From DASVDE01 sp035558955 (GTDB lineage: Bacteria; Actinomycetota; Thermoleophilia; Solirubrobacterales; 70-9), in assembly GCA_035558955.1 (NCBI GenBank), contig DATMBX010000192.1:1-12229 (forward strand): a DNA stretch of 12,229 nt, read 5' to 3'. The position numbers and the translations under genes were made by a program. Within the stretch, counting starts at the first letter, position 1, and the number at the start of each line of letters is the position of its first letter. Under the pieces are notes generated by a model. That model was not told the DNA's origin, made no database searches, and saw only the letters and a program-made list of their open reading frames with translations. Shown here one piece after another: positions 1 through 6,980 of the stretch.

Positions 1-1
1 C

Positions 2-373
2 AAGGTGATCGGGTCGCCTGGCTTCCCGATGGATGAGGACCGGCTCCGCGAAGTCGCCGGCGCCATGTACGACCGCTCGCACAGACCGGCGGGAGTCCTT
101 CGCCAGATCCACGCGATCTCGGCTTCCGGCAACCGGACGACCGCACTGGGCCGGTTGCGACTGCCCGTAACCGTGCTCCACGGCACCCGCGATCAACTGA
201 TCCGTCCCAGCGGCGGCCGCGCCACCGCCCGAGCCATCCCCGGCGCCCGCCTATGCCTGATCGAGGGCATGGGCCACGACCTTCCTCGCGAGCTGTGGCC
301 AACCTTCGCCGAAGAAATCGCCGCTACCGCCGCCCGGGCGAGTAAAGGTGAGGCGGAGAAGCAGGCCGCCTGA
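2..373 (+). CDS. alpha/beta hydrolase, C-terminal part (5' end outside window)
   Basis: The reading frame is open from the left edge, so only the C-terminal 123 residues or so are present. The segment VTVLHGTRDQLIRPSGG is the typical strand and turn carrying the catalytic acid of alpha/beta-hydrolase fold enzymes (Asp in GTRDQ). The later IEGMGHDLP carries the catalytic His. The nucleophile elbow (GxSxG) must lie upstream of the window. The stretch before the acid, with RSHRPAGVLRQIHAISAS, resembles the cap region of esterase or haloperoxidase-like members. The substrate cannot be told. The charged, alanine-rich tail after the last helix looks like a natural end. The gene is convergent with the tRNA-Leu gene. 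The GTG at position 5 is an internal codon, not a convincing start. Confidence 0.85.
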   Translation, partial: KVIGSPGFPMDEDRLREVAGAMYDRSHRPAGVLRQIHAISASGNRTTALGRLRLPVTVLHGTRDQLIRPSGGRATARAIPGARLCLIEGMGHDLPRELWPTFAEEIAATAARASKGEAEKQAA

Positions 374-420
374 TTCACCGCGCTTCGGCCAGCCGCTGGT
401 CCAATTTACGATTGAGGGAG

Positions 421-504
421 TGCGGCTGAGAGGATTCGAACCTCCACGCTCTTTCGAGCAATACGACCTGAACGTATCGTGTCTGCCAGTTCCACCACAG
501 CCGC
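421..504 (-). tRNA. tRNA-Leu (anticodon CAG)
   Basis: Read on the minus strand, the 84-nt segment folds as a class II tRNA. The acceptor stem GCGGCTG pairs with CAGCCGC and has discriminator A. The D-arm includes TGGTGGAACTGGCAGAC. The anticodon stem ATACG/CGTAT encloses loop TTCAGGT with anticodon CAG. A long variable arm (TGCTCGAAAGAGCG) follows, then a T-arm with GGTTCGAATCC. The long variable arm, discriminator A and CAG anticodon together identify leucine (CUG codons). CCA is not encoded: the base pairs beyond position 421 do not give it. It is divergent from tRNA-Glu. Confidence 0.96.
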
Positions 505-576
505 TGGCAGCAAGCAATTTAGCGGTTGACCCGCAGGAAACGCGACCCAGCTGTCTCGCTAGAATGCCGCCTCCAC
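505..576. promoter_or_regulatory. divergent tRNA promoter region
   Basis: This 72-nt gap separates the two divergent tRNA genes and must carry both promoters. On the plus strand TAGAAT (560-565) is a near-consensus -10 whose expected start falls about 5 nt before tRNA-Glu. On the minus strand TAAATT (521-516) is a -10 candidate placed about as far from the 5' end of tRNA-Leu. No good -35 hexamer sits at the standard distance from either; TTGACC at 526-531 is too far from TAGAAT. Confidence 0.45.
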
Positions 577-649
577 GCCGCTATCGTCTAGGGGACTAGG
601 ACGCCGGATTCTCAGTCCGGAAACCGGGGTTCGAATCCCCGTAGCGGTG
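577..649 (+). tRNA. tRNA-Glu (anticodon CTC)
   Basis: The 73-nt segment has acceptor arms GCCGCTA and TAGCGGT (G1-U72 wobble, discriminator G). The D-arm contains GTCTAGGGGACTAGGAC. The anticodon stem CCGGA/TCCGG encloses loop TTCTCAG with anticodon CTC. A short variable loop follows, then a T-arm GGGGTTCGAATCCCC. It decodes GAG. CCA is not encoded (GC then TT follow the acceptor stem). Confidence 0.96.
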
Positions 650-655
650 CTTCTC

Positions 656-682
656 GTCGCTGTCCCTTCTGAGTCCAGCGAC
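656..682 (+). terminator. possible hairpin after tRNA-Glu
   Basis: GTCGCTG (656-662) and CAGCGAC (676-682) form a perfect 7-bp stem around a 13-nt loop just downstream of tRNA-Glu. There is no T-run after it, so it is not a canonical intrinsic terminator. High-GC actinobacteria often use hairpins without T-tracts. It could instead be an operator-like site ahead of the TPR gene. Confidence 0.3.
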
Positions 683-698
683 CGCGGGGTGGGGTTCC

Positions 699-704
699 TA
701 CACT
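699..704 (+). promoter_or_regulatory. -10 hexamer for a possibly leaderless TPR mRNA
   Basis: TACACT lies 6 nt before the ATG at 711. Transcription would then start at or next to the A of the start codon. No clear Shine-Dalgarno sequence precedes the ATG (only GAGG, too close), and no -35 match is seen. Leaderless transcripts with a TANNNT hexamer at this distance are common in actinobacteria. Confidence 0.4.
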
Positions 705-710
705 TGAGGC

Positions 711-1091
711 ATGTCTCTCGAGATTCGCGACTCCACTTACACCCTCTACCGGCGTGGGATCGAGTTGCTTGAGGATGGGTCGTTCGAGCAGGCTGCCGAG
801 CCGCTGGCGGAGGCGGCGCGGCGGGCGCCGGAGAAGTCTTCGGTGCGCGAGGCGTTGGGGCGGGCCTATTACCGCTCGGGGCGGTTCGCGGATGCCGCGG
901 CCGAGTTCGAGGCGGTGGTCGAAACGCACAACGTCAACGACTACGCCCACTTCTGCCTCGGCCGGGCGTTGACCAAGATCGGGGAGACGAGGCGGGCTCG
1001 TCACCACCTGGCGCTTGCCTCGAACCTGCGCCCCGACCGCAGCGACTACCGCTACTACCGAGAGCGCCTGGCGGCGGCCTCCCAGGTCTAG
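711..1091 (+). CDS. small tetratricopeptide-repeat protein
   Basis: This 126-residue protein is almost entirely TPR-like helical hairpins. About three units cover residues 9-42 (YRRGIELLEDGSFEQAAEPL), 43-76 (REALGRAYYRSGRFADAAAEF) and 77-110 (AHFCLGRALTKIGETRRARHHL). Each shows the usual small and aromatic positions (L-G-Y/A-G-F-A-A). No signal peptide, membrane segment or catalytic domain is present, so it is probably a cytosolic protein-protein interaction scaffold. The partner is unknown. The ATG at 711 fits the TACACT hexamer 6 nt upstream. Its TAG stop overlaps the stop of the convergent protease gene in the sequence CTAG (1088-1091), so the two genes end on top of each other. Confidence 0.88.
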   Translation: MSLEIRDSTYTLYRRGIELLEDGSFEQAAEPLAEAARRAPEKSSVREALGRAYYRSGRFADAAAEFEAVVETHNVNDYAHFCLGRALTKIGETRRARHHLALASNLRPDRSDYRYYRERLAAASQV

Positions 1092-2047
1092 AGCCCGGCG
1101 ATCAGCTTGCCGGCGTTGGCGCTGCTGAAGTAGGGGCTGAAGGTGTGGACGCGGTCGCCTTTGAGCCCGTAGCTGATCAGGCCGTTGATCATGGTTCCGC
1201 CGTTGATCAGCCAGCCCCCGCCGCTGGCGCCCGGGGCCCAGTGGCAGCGGATTGACATCGTCGGTTTGCCGCCGAGTCTGTACGTGTTGCGATCGCTGCC
1301 GACGAAGGGAGAGTCGCATTGCTGCAGGTAGCCGATTCTCCCCGGGTAGCCGAAGGTCTGGAACTGCTGGTTGCGCGAGAGGTCGAGCGCCACTCCCACG
1401 CCGCCACCCACCGCATCGGCCACATTCTGCGCGGTCGCATTGGGATAGGTGAGGAAGGCGCCCATGTCGAAGTTGGGGTTGCCCCGCTTGACCCACGGGG
1501 TGAGCGCGTAGACCTTTGCGCGCTGGGCGACGAAGGCGCCGAACGGGGCCTGACCGCCGTTGTAGGCGGGGACGAACTCCATGTACGTCAACCAGAAGCT
1601 GAACCGGGTGCCGTCCACCGGGCCGGAGTTGAGGCAGTGGCCGGCGGTCAACACCAACTGCCTGGTCGGGCTGTCGATCGCCGTCCCCGAGCAGAAGCCC
1701 GCCCGCCCGCCTTGGCGCACGAAGATGCGGCCGTTGACTGCGAAGGGAAAGATTGTGGGATCGGGGACGGCGGCGTAGCTGGCGGTTGCCGTCGGTTCTC
1801 CGCCTGCACCGCCGCTTCCATCCAAAGGACGCGCGTTGCGCATCCGCTCCGGGGTCCAGTAGTCGTTGACCCGGGAGACGTAGGCGGCTTCGCCGGCCTC
1901 ACTCGCGAACGCGCCGCGCGGCTCGTGGATGCGCATTGCCCCATTCGCGGTGCTTGGGCCGAGTGCAGTCGCCGGCACACAAGCGAGTGCCGCGAGTAGG
2001 CACGCGGCACGGCATTTCACTCTGGGTGAGACCCCCGCCATGTCCAT
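1088..2047 (-). CDS. secreted trypsin-like serine protease
   Basis: The 319-residue product starts with a signal peptide (basic ..SPRVKCR.. then a hydrophobic core ending near ATALG, about residue 30). A pro-region or linker of about 65 residues follows, then a chymotrypsin-fold domain from about residue 100. The catalytic triad is visible: His137 in LTAGHC, Asp194 in NFDMGAFL and Ser275 in GASGGGW. Cys119/Cys138 and Cys244/Cys268 could form disulfides, as expected outside the cell. The HWAPGASGGGW surround and compact size resemble the glutamyl-endopeptidase-like branch of family S1; the cleavage preference is not readable. Two in-frame ATGs exist (2047 and 2041). TATGCT at 2055-2050 would suit a leaderless start at 2041. 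It follows the histidine kinase gene by 18 nt on the same strand and may be co-transcribed with it. Confidence 0.9.
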   Translation of the reverse strand: MDMAGVSPRVKCRAACLLAALACVPATALGPSTANGAMRIHEPRGAFASEAGEAAYVSRVNDYWTPERMRNARPLDGSGGAGGEPTATASYAAVPDPTIFPFAVNGRIFVRQGGRAGFCSGTAIDSPTRQLVLTAGHCLNSGPVDGTRFSFWLTYMEFVPAYNGGQAPFGAFVAQRAKVYALTPWVKRGNPNFDMGAFLTYPNATAQNVADAVGGGVGVALDLSRNQQFQTFGYPGRIGYLQQCDSPFVGSDRNTYRLGGKPTMSIRCHWAPGASGGGWLINGGTMINGLISYGLKGDRVHTFSPYFSSANAGKLIAGL

Positions 2048-2049
2048 TG

Positions 2050-2055
2050 AGCATA
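2050..2055 (-). promoter_or_regulatory. candidate -10 hexamer for the protease gene
   Basis: TATGCT on the minus strand lies 8 nt before the second in-frame ATG (2041) and only 2 nt before the first (2047). This favours the shorter form of the protease if the mRNA is leaderless. No Shine-Dalgarno sequence is seen before either ATG. The protease could instead be expressed only by read-through from the kinase gene. Confidence 0.3.
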
Positions 2056-2065
2056 AGCGGCCGGG

Positions 2066-3856
2066 TCAGCCGCCCCCGGCAGCTTTTCCCTCTGCTGGCT
2101 CGTTCCGTTTCTCCCCGAGCGCGCCGGCTTTGTCGCGGTGGCGGGCTGGAAGCACGGCGATCACTGTCGTTCCCTGGTCGGGCGCGCTCTCCACTTTCAG
2201 GGTTCCACCCGCCAGCGTCACCCGCTCTCGCATTCCCAGCAGGCCGAACCCGTCGGTTTCGGCCGCGGGGTCGAAGCCGCGTCCCTCGTCGTGGATTCGC
2301 ACCTGGATGATCTCGTCGGCCTCGGTCACTTCCACCATGGCGCTGTCCGTGCCGGCATGCCGCGCCGCGTTGTTGAGCGCCTCCTGTACCAGTCGGTAGA
2401 CCGTGTCCTCGATCTGGCTGACAAGGCGGGTTGGGTATCGGCCGGAGCCGTAGGCGAGGTCGATCCGCAACTCGGCGTCCAGAACCTCCCCCCAGGTGAG
2501 GCGCTCGACCAGCGCCTCCAGCGCCGGCGCCAAGCCCAGCTCGTCGAGCGCCGCGGGGCGCAGGTCGGCGATCAGCCGGCGCATCTCGGCGATAGCGGTG
2601 TCCACCCGCTCGATCGCCTGGGTCAGCAGCTTGCCGGTCTCGGCTTCGCCGCCGCCGCGCCGAGCGGTGGACAGCATCACTCGCAGTCCGGCCATGCTCT
2701 GCAACGCCTCGTCGTGGAGCTCGCGAGCCCAGCGGCCGCGTTCGCGCTCGGTCGCCTCGATGCTGTCGCGCATCCTGTCTTCGGCCACCGACTGCGCCGT
2801 CGCCACCGCGGTCGCCGCGCTGGCCGCGAAGGAGTCGAGCACCCGCTCGTCCTCTTCGGTGAAGCCCCCGCTCCTGCCCAGGGAGTCGAGGGCGACCAGC
2901 ACACCAAGCGCACGGCCGCGGAAGATCAGCGGCACCAGCAGCGCGGCGACGCCGGCATCCGGATTGCTGGGGCGGGAGAGAAGGTCGGGGCCAATGCGGG
3001 AGAGGCGGTCCGGGCGCCGCGACTTCAACACACGGCCGGGCGCAGAGCCCCCGATCGGGATGCTCATCTCCGCGTCGTGGTCGAGTTCCCCGGCGGCTGC
3101 GGATACCCGCAACTCGCCGCCGCCTTCGAGGAGGATCAACAGCGAGCGCGCCTCGACCAACGCCCTGCCGCGCTTGACGATCGTCTCCAGGATTCGGCCG
3201 AGGTCGGTCTCGCCGCCGACCGCTCGGGCGATCTCAGTCGTCGCCTCGAGCCTTCGCACCGCTCGCTTGAGGGTGTCGCGCTGCTCCTCGACGCTGCGAT
3301 AGAGGCGGGCATTGTCGATCGCGATCGCGGTCCACTCGGCGAGGATCAGGGCCGACTGTTCGTCGGCCCCGTCGAATTCGCCCTCTGCCTTCTCGGTCAG
3401 GTAGAGATTGCCCCAGGCGCGCCCCCGGATCACGATCGGCACCCCGAGGAAGCTGCTCATCGGCGGGTGGCCCGGCGGGAAGCCGTAAGAGCGGGGGTGC
3501 TCGCCGACATTGGCCAGTCGCAAGGGCTGCGGTTGCTCGATCAGCAGGCCGAGGACGCCGCGCCCGCGGGGCAGGTCGCCGATTTCCCTGCGCCTTCTCT
3601 CGTCGATGCCGTGGGTGATGAAGCGCTCCAACTCCCGGCGGTCGTCGTCGAGCACGCCCAGCGCCGCGTAGCCGGCGCCGGTCAACTCGCAAGCGACTTC
3701 CAGCACCCGGGCGAAGATCACTTCGGGATCCAGTTCGGCCACCAAGCCGCGGCCGACTTCGATCAGCTGGCGCAGGCGGGGCTCGTCGAGCGCGCCACTG
3801 TCGTACAGCGCCGGTCCCACCTCTGCGCACCCCCAGTCGATCGACGACTCAGTCAC
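2066..3856 (-). CDS. GAF-GAF sensor histidine kinase, DosS/DosT-like
   Basis: Read from the GTG at 3856, the protein has 596 residues and no membrane segment. In order it has GAF 1 (about 45-190), GAF 2 (about 218-355), a HisKA_3 dimerisation and phosphoacceptor region (His381 in RELHDEALQSMAGL) and an HATPase domain (N-box VQEALNNAARHA near 495, G-boxes DEGRGFDP and GFGLLGMRER). It would autophosphorylate His381 and pass phosphate to a NarL-type regulator, most likely the divergent one next door. GAF 1 carries YGFPPGHPPMSSFLGVP; its His130 aligns, from memory, with the proximal haem ligand of mycobacterial DosS, so haem-based O2, NO or redox sensing is plausible but unproven. Start uncertain: GTG 3856 or GTG 3820 (GGGG about 10 nt before it). 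The frame stays open to 4213, but that part lies opposite the regulator gene and does not look like protein. Confidence 0.9.
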   Translation of the reverse strand: MTESSIDWGCAEVGPALYDSGALDEPRLRQLIEVGRGLVAELDPEVIFARVLEVACELTGAGYAALGVLDDDRRELERFITHGIDERRRREIGDLPRGRGVLGLLIEQPQPLRLANVGEHPRSYGFPPGHPPMSSFLGVPIVIRGRAWGNLYLTEKAEGEFDGADEQSALILAEWTAIAIDNARLYRSVEEQRDTLKRAVRRLEATTEIARAVGGETDLGRILETIVKRGRALVEARSLLILLEGGGELRVSAAAGELDHDAEMSIPIGGSAPGRVLKSRRPDRLSRIGPDLLSRPSNPDAGVAALLVPLIFRGRALGVLVALDSLGRSGGFTEEDERVLDSFAASAATAVATAQSVAEDRMRDSIEATERERGRWARELHDEALQSMAGLRVMLSTARRGGGEAETGKLLTQAIERVDTAIAEMRRLIADLRPAALDELGLAPALEALVERLTWGEVLDAELRIDLAYGSGRYPTRLVSQIEDTVYRLVQEALNNAARHAGTDSAMVEVTEADEIIQVRIHDEGRGFDPAAETDGFGLLGMRERVTLAGGTLKVESAPDQGTTVIAVLPARHRDKAGALGEKRNEPAEGKAAGGG

Positions 3857-3982
3857 CCAACTATCTCTGCTCAGGAGTAGTTGAGCAAGACAACTTTTAG
3901 TGGAATTGCGGGTAAATTGGGCTGCGGGCGGCAAAAGCTCGCGGGAAAACCCGGATGGCAGGGGGGCGAGCGGCGAGATTAG

Positions 3983-4699
3983 ATGAAGGGGATGAACTCG
4001 CCAGGCGGCCCCCAGGGCGACGGTAATCTCGTCGCGATGCCCATCAAGCGCGACGACAGAGGGCGAGATGAGGCGACGACGACGATCGTCCTCGCCGATG
4101 ACCACACGGTCGTGCGCAACGCCTTGCGGATGCTGTTGGAGGCGGAGGACGACCTCGAGGTCGTCGCCGAGGCCGGCGACGCCGAGACCGCCGTCCGCTA
4201 CGTGCGCGGACACAAGCCGACGGTGCTGATCCTCGATCTCAACATGCCGAGGCGCTCCAGCCTGGAAGCGATTCCCGATATCCAGGAGGCCTCGCCAAGG
4301 ACCGAGATCGTCGTGCTGACGATGCAGAACGAGCCGGCCTTCGCCCGCAAAGCTCTACAGGCGGGGGTGCGCGGCTATGTGTTGAAGGAGGCCGCCGACT
4401 CCGAGTTGGTGCAGGCGGTGCGCAGCGCCGCCCGCGGCGACACCTATTTGCAGCCTGCGCTGGGCGCGCGGCTCGTCGCCGAGCCGGAGTCCCAGCGTGG
4501 CGGGGAGCTGAGCGAGCGCGAGGGAGAGGTGCTGCGGCTGATCGCGCTGGGGCACACCAACGCGGAGATCGCCGAGCAGCTCTACCTCAGCATCCGCACC
4601 GTGGAGAGTCACCGGGCGCACATCCAGCAGAAGCTGCAGCTGTCGAGCCGGGCCGAGCTGGTCCACTACGCGCTCCAACACGGCATGATCGAGACCTAG
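3983..4699 (+). CDS. NarL/FixJ-family response regulator
   Basis: The product has 238 residues from the first ATG. A receiver domain covers about 33-150, with acidic pair Asp39-Asp40 (LADDH), phosphoacceptor Asp85 (ILDLNMP), Thr113 (VLTM) and Lys135 (YVLKEA). A LuxR-type helix-turn-helix covers about 177-232 (LSEREGEVLRLIALGHTN, then IAEQLYLSIRTVESHRAHI). Phosphorylation should promote dimerisation and DNA binding. The divergent kinase is of the class that pairs with this family, so the two probably form one two-component system. The start is unsettled: ATGs at 3983, 3992 and 4037 are in frame. The first 18 residues look unconserved, and TAATCT (4024-4029) sits 7 nt before the ATG at 4037, which would fit a leaderless start there. 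Confidence 0.92.
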   Translation: MKGMNSPGGPQGDGNLVAMPIKRDDRGRDEATTTIVLADDHTVVRNALRMLLEAEDDLEVVAEAGDAETAVRYVRGHKPTVLILDLNMPRRSSLEAIPDIQEASPRTEIVVLTMQNEPAFARKALQAGVRGYVLKEAADSELVQAVRSAARGDTYLQPALGARLVAEPESQRGGELSEREGEVLRLIALGHTNAEIAEQLYLSIRTVESHRAHIQQKLQLSSRAELVHYALQHGMIET

Positions 4700-4733
4700 C
4701 CGGCGGTGCTCATGTCGTCGGGACGGTGAGCTG

Positions 4734-6173
4734 GTGGCGCGACCCGAGTTCGTCGAGGTGCCTCCCCAGCCGCTGGATCGGTACCGCCCCCTCCTGGGAT
4801 CCGAGTACGAGGTCTTCGAGGAGATCGCCGGCCGAGCGCGCAAGCTCTTCTCCGGCCGGGCGGTCTGGCACGTCAACTCGACCCACCGCGGGGGCGGCGT
4901 GGCGGAGATGCTGCGCGCGCTGCTGCCGTATGTACGCGGCGTCGGAGTGGACACCCGCTGGGTCGTGTTGCGCGACGGGCCGGACTTCTTCACGATCACC
5001 AAGCGCCTCCACAACAACCTCCATGGCGACCCCGGTGACGGTGGTTCGATGGGGAAGGAGGAGCGGGCGATCTACGAGGAGACGCTGGCCGAGAGCGCCC
5101 GTCACCTGACCCGGCTACTGCAGCCCGGCGATGTCGTCTACTTACACGACCCTCAAACGGCCGGCCTGGTGCCGGCGGTGCGGGACGGCGGGGTCGGGGT
5201 CATCTGGCGCTGTCACATCGGGGTGGATGAGCCGAACGACCTGGTCCGCCGCGCCTGGGACTTCCTCCGACCCTATGTGGAGCAGGCGGACGCCTATGTC
5301 TTCTCCCGTCCCCAGTACGTTTGGGAGGGACTCGACGTCGAGCGGGCCTGGATGGTGCCGCCGTCGGTGGACCCCTTCTCGCCGAAGAACCAGGAGATGG
5401 AGCCGGTCGTGGTCGAGGCGATTCTCGGCGAGATCGGCCTCGGCCCCCATGCGCCGGAGGCAGCGCCCGTCTTCACCCGGGGGGACGGCACCCCCGGTCG
5501 GGTCGAGCGCCGCGCCAAGATTCACCAGGAGGAGCCGCTGCCCGCCGGGGCCAGGCTGGTCGCTCAGGTGTCCCGCTGGGACAGGCTGAAGGACCCGATG
5601 GGGCTGCTGGAGTGCTTCGCCCGCCACCTCGACGACCCGGGCGCCCACCTGGTGCTGGCGGGCCCGTCGGCGGGGGCGGTCTCCGACGACCCGGAGGGCG
5701 CCGGCGTGCTGGAGGCGGTTGCCGACGCCTGGCGACGATTGCCTGAGGAGACCCGGCGGCGTGCCCATCTGGCCGTCTTGCCGATGGAGGACATCGACGA
5801 GAACGGGGCGATGGTCAACGCGATCCAGCGCCGCGCCGATGTGCTGGTGCAGAAGAGCCTTGCCGAGGGCTTCGGGATGACCGTCGCCGAGGGGATGTGG
5901 AAGGCGCGGCCGATGGTCGGTAGCCGGGTCGGCGGCATCCAGGATCAGATCGTCGACGGCGAAAGCGGCGTGCTGGTCGACCCCGGCGACCTCGAGGGCT
6001 TCGCCCGGGCGATCCGGGAGTTGCTCGACGACCCCGACCGCGCAGCGCGACTGGGGGAAGCGGCTAGACGGCGGATCCGAGAGAGCTTTCTCGGCATTCA
6101 CAGGCTGGGTCAGTACGTCGACCTGATCGCCGGCCTCGGCGCGGAAGAGCCGCCCGCCCGCCCATCCGTATGA
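4734..6173 (+). CDS. treT: trehalose synthase (glycosyltransferase family 4, TreT-type)
   Basis: This 479-residue GT-B glycosyltransferase matches the TreT type, which makes trehalose from a nucleotide-activated glucose and glucose in one step. It is cytosolic. The N-terminal acceptor domain has the glycine loop STHRGGGVAEML (49-60) and WRCHIGVDEPN (His161). The C-terminal donor domain has QVSRWDRLKDP (Arg281, Lys286 for the sugar-nucleotide phosphates) and the EX7E-like EGFGMTVAE (Glu378, Glu386), then GSRVGGIQDQI. PSVDPFSPKNQEM (210-222) is typical of this subfamily. The length is normal and both domains are complete. The GTG start at 4734 is preceded by GGTGAG at a suitable distance. It begins 34 nt after the regulator gene on the same strand. 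Trehalose protects against drying and osmotic stress. Another GT4 specificity is possible but less likely. Confidence 0.87.
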   Translation: MARPEFVEVPPQPLDRYRPLLGSEYEVFEEIAGRARKLFSGRAVWHVNSTHRGGGVAEMLRALLPYVRGVGVDTRWVVLRDGPDFFTITKRLHNNLHGDPGDGGSMGKEERAIYEETLAESARHLTRLLQPGDVVYLHDPQTAGLVPAVRDGGVGVIWRCHIGVDEPNDLVRRAWDFLRPYVEQADAYVFSRPQYVWEGLDVERAWMVPPSVDPFSPKNQEMEPVVVEAILGEIGLGPHAPEAAPVFTRGDGTPGRVERRAKIHQEEPLPAGARLVAQVSRWDRLKDPMGLLECFARHLDDPGAHLVLAGPSAGAVSDDPEGAGVLEAVADAWRRLPEETRRRAHLAVLPMEDIDENGAMVNAIQRRADVLVQKSLAEGFGMTVAEGMWKARPMVGSRVGGIQDQIVDGESGVLVDPGDLEGFARAIRELLDDPDRAARLGEAARRRIRESFLGIHRLGQYVDLIAGLGAEEPPARPSV

Positions 6174-6231
6174 GAGGGAGGTTGGCGAAAGGGCCGTCTG
6201 TGAGCCTCGATCCGCGAGCTCCTCCGATGAA

Positions 6232-6249
6232 TACCCGCGGGTGCGGGTA
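6232..6249. repeat. perfect inverted repeat before the phosphoribosyltransferase gene
   Basis: TACCCGC, a GGGT spacer and GCGGGTA form a perfect 7-bp inverted repeat that ends 13 nt before the ATG at 6263. A second, overlapping palindrome, ACCCGCGGGT, lies within it. No T-run follows, so it does not look like a terminator for treT. GAGAAT at 6250-6255 is a weak -10 candidate 7 nt before the ATG, which would place the palindrome where a regulator would touch RNA polymerase. It could be an operator or an mRNA hairpin. Confidence 0.5.
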
Positions 6250-6262
6250 GAGAATCGGTTGG

Positions 6263-6922
6263 ATGGGGATCTTTCGGAACTCTCGCTTCGCCGACCGCCG
6301 CGACGCCGGGCGGCAACTGGCGGAGCGACTGGCGCCGCTGACCGCCGAGGATCCCGTCGTGGTCGCGCTGCCGCGTGGTGGCGTGCCGGTGGCGCGGGAG
6401 GTCGCGACGGCGCTCGGCGCCCCGCTGGAGATCCTCGCCGTTCGCAAGCTCGGCGCCCCGCACAACCCCGAGTATGGGATCGGCGCCGTCGTCGAGGACG
6501 GCACGCGGGTGATCGACTCCGAGGCGGTGGCGGTGCTGGGACTCAGCGGAGGCGTGGTCGATTCCCTGATCGAGCGCGAAACCGAGGAGCTTCGGCGCCG
6601 GGTCGCCGCCTACCGCGGGGACCGCGCCGCCCTCGACCTGGAAGGGCGTACGGTGATCGTCGTCGACGACGGAGTCGCCACCGGGGTCACCGACACCGCG
6701 GCGCTGCGTGCCGTGCGCCGGCGCCGGCCCGCGCACACGATCCTCGCCGTCCCGGTCTGCCCTCCGGACTCCGCCGCGCGGCTACGGAACGAGGCCGACG
6801 AGATGGTCTGCCTGGCGATGCCGCCCCTGCTCTACGGCGTCGGCCAGTGGTATCGCGACTTCTCCCAGGTCTCCGACGAGGAGGTCGTGACGGCTCTACG
6901 CTCGCTCGGCGGCACTACGTAG
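6263..6922 (+). CDS. phosphoribosyltransferase-family protein
   Basis: The 219-residue product has the type I PRTase fold. The PRPP-binding loop is TVIVVDDGVATGVT (130-143), with the two acidic residues followed by GxATG. VVVALPRGGVPVA near residues 32-44 is the loop that binds pyrophosphate. This is the COG1926-like stand-alone type; members are not assigned to purine or pyrimidine salvage with confidence, and the base or other acceptor is unknown. Related domains occur in proteins of the mycobacterial DosR dormancy regulon (Rv0571c, Rv2030c), interesting here because a DosS-like kinase is nearby. No Shine-Dalgarno sequence is clear. An inverted repeat ends 13 nt before the ATG. The stop codon touches a repeat-like block starting at 6922. 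Confidence 0.88.
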   Translation: MGIFRNSRFADRRDAGRQLAERLAPLTAEDPVVVALPRGGVPVAREVATALGAPLEILAVRKLGAPHNPEYGIGAVVEDGTRVIDSEAVAVLGLSGGVVDSLIERETEELRRRVAAYRGDRAALDLEGRTVIVVDDGVATGVTDTAALRAVRRRRPAHTILAVPVCPPDSAARLRNEADEMVCLAMPPLLYGVGQWYRDFSQVSDEEVVTALRSLGGTT

Positions 6923-6969
6923 TCGAAAGCCGTACTTCCTCCGGATGGCGGGCGTCGGAGCCCGACTTA
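6922..6969 (+). repeat. intergenic block sharing ordered motifs with 8981-9025
   Basis: GTCGAAAGCCG (6922-6932), GGGCGT (6950-6955) and CGACTTA (6963-6969) recur in the same order at 8981-8991, 9006-9011 and 9019-9025. The last two motifs are exactly 7 nt apart in both places; the first gap is 17 nt here and 14 nt there, with partly matching CTTC/TC bases. A small inverted repeat, GTCGG-AGC-CCGAC (6954-6966), lies inside. It may be a degraded member of the same repeat family as the palindrome at 9009-9059. Confidence 0.45.
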
Positions 6970-6973
6970 GTGT
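6968..6973 (+). promoter_or_regulatory. candidate -10 hexamer for the oxidoreductase gene
   Basis: TAGTGT lies 7 nt before the ATG at 6981, the spacing expected for a leaderless transcript. Neither 6981 nor the earlier ATG at 6945 has a Shine-Dalgarno sequence. There is no recognisable -35. Confidence 0.3.
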
Positions 6974-6980
6974 CCGGTTG

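Noticed and set aside
526..531. TTGACC as -35 of tRNA-Glu
   Set aside because: It is 28 nt from the TAGAAT -10, far beyond the usual 16-18 nt.
612..1496. Minus-strand frame overlapping the TPR and protease genes
   Set aside because: It runs through tRNA-Glu and two well supported genes; the sequence is rich in Arg and Pro as expected for a shadow frame.
2138..3880. Long open frame on the plus strand opposite the histidine kinase
   Set aside because: High-GC shadow: the minus-strand frame has clear GAF, HisKA_3 and ATPase motifs, while this translation has no recognisable domain and odd composition.
3857..4213. N-terminal extension of the kinase frame
   Set aside because: It lies opposite the regulator's coding sequence, crosses the divergent promoter region, and shows no domain; homology-like sequence begins after about residue 20 from GTG 3856.
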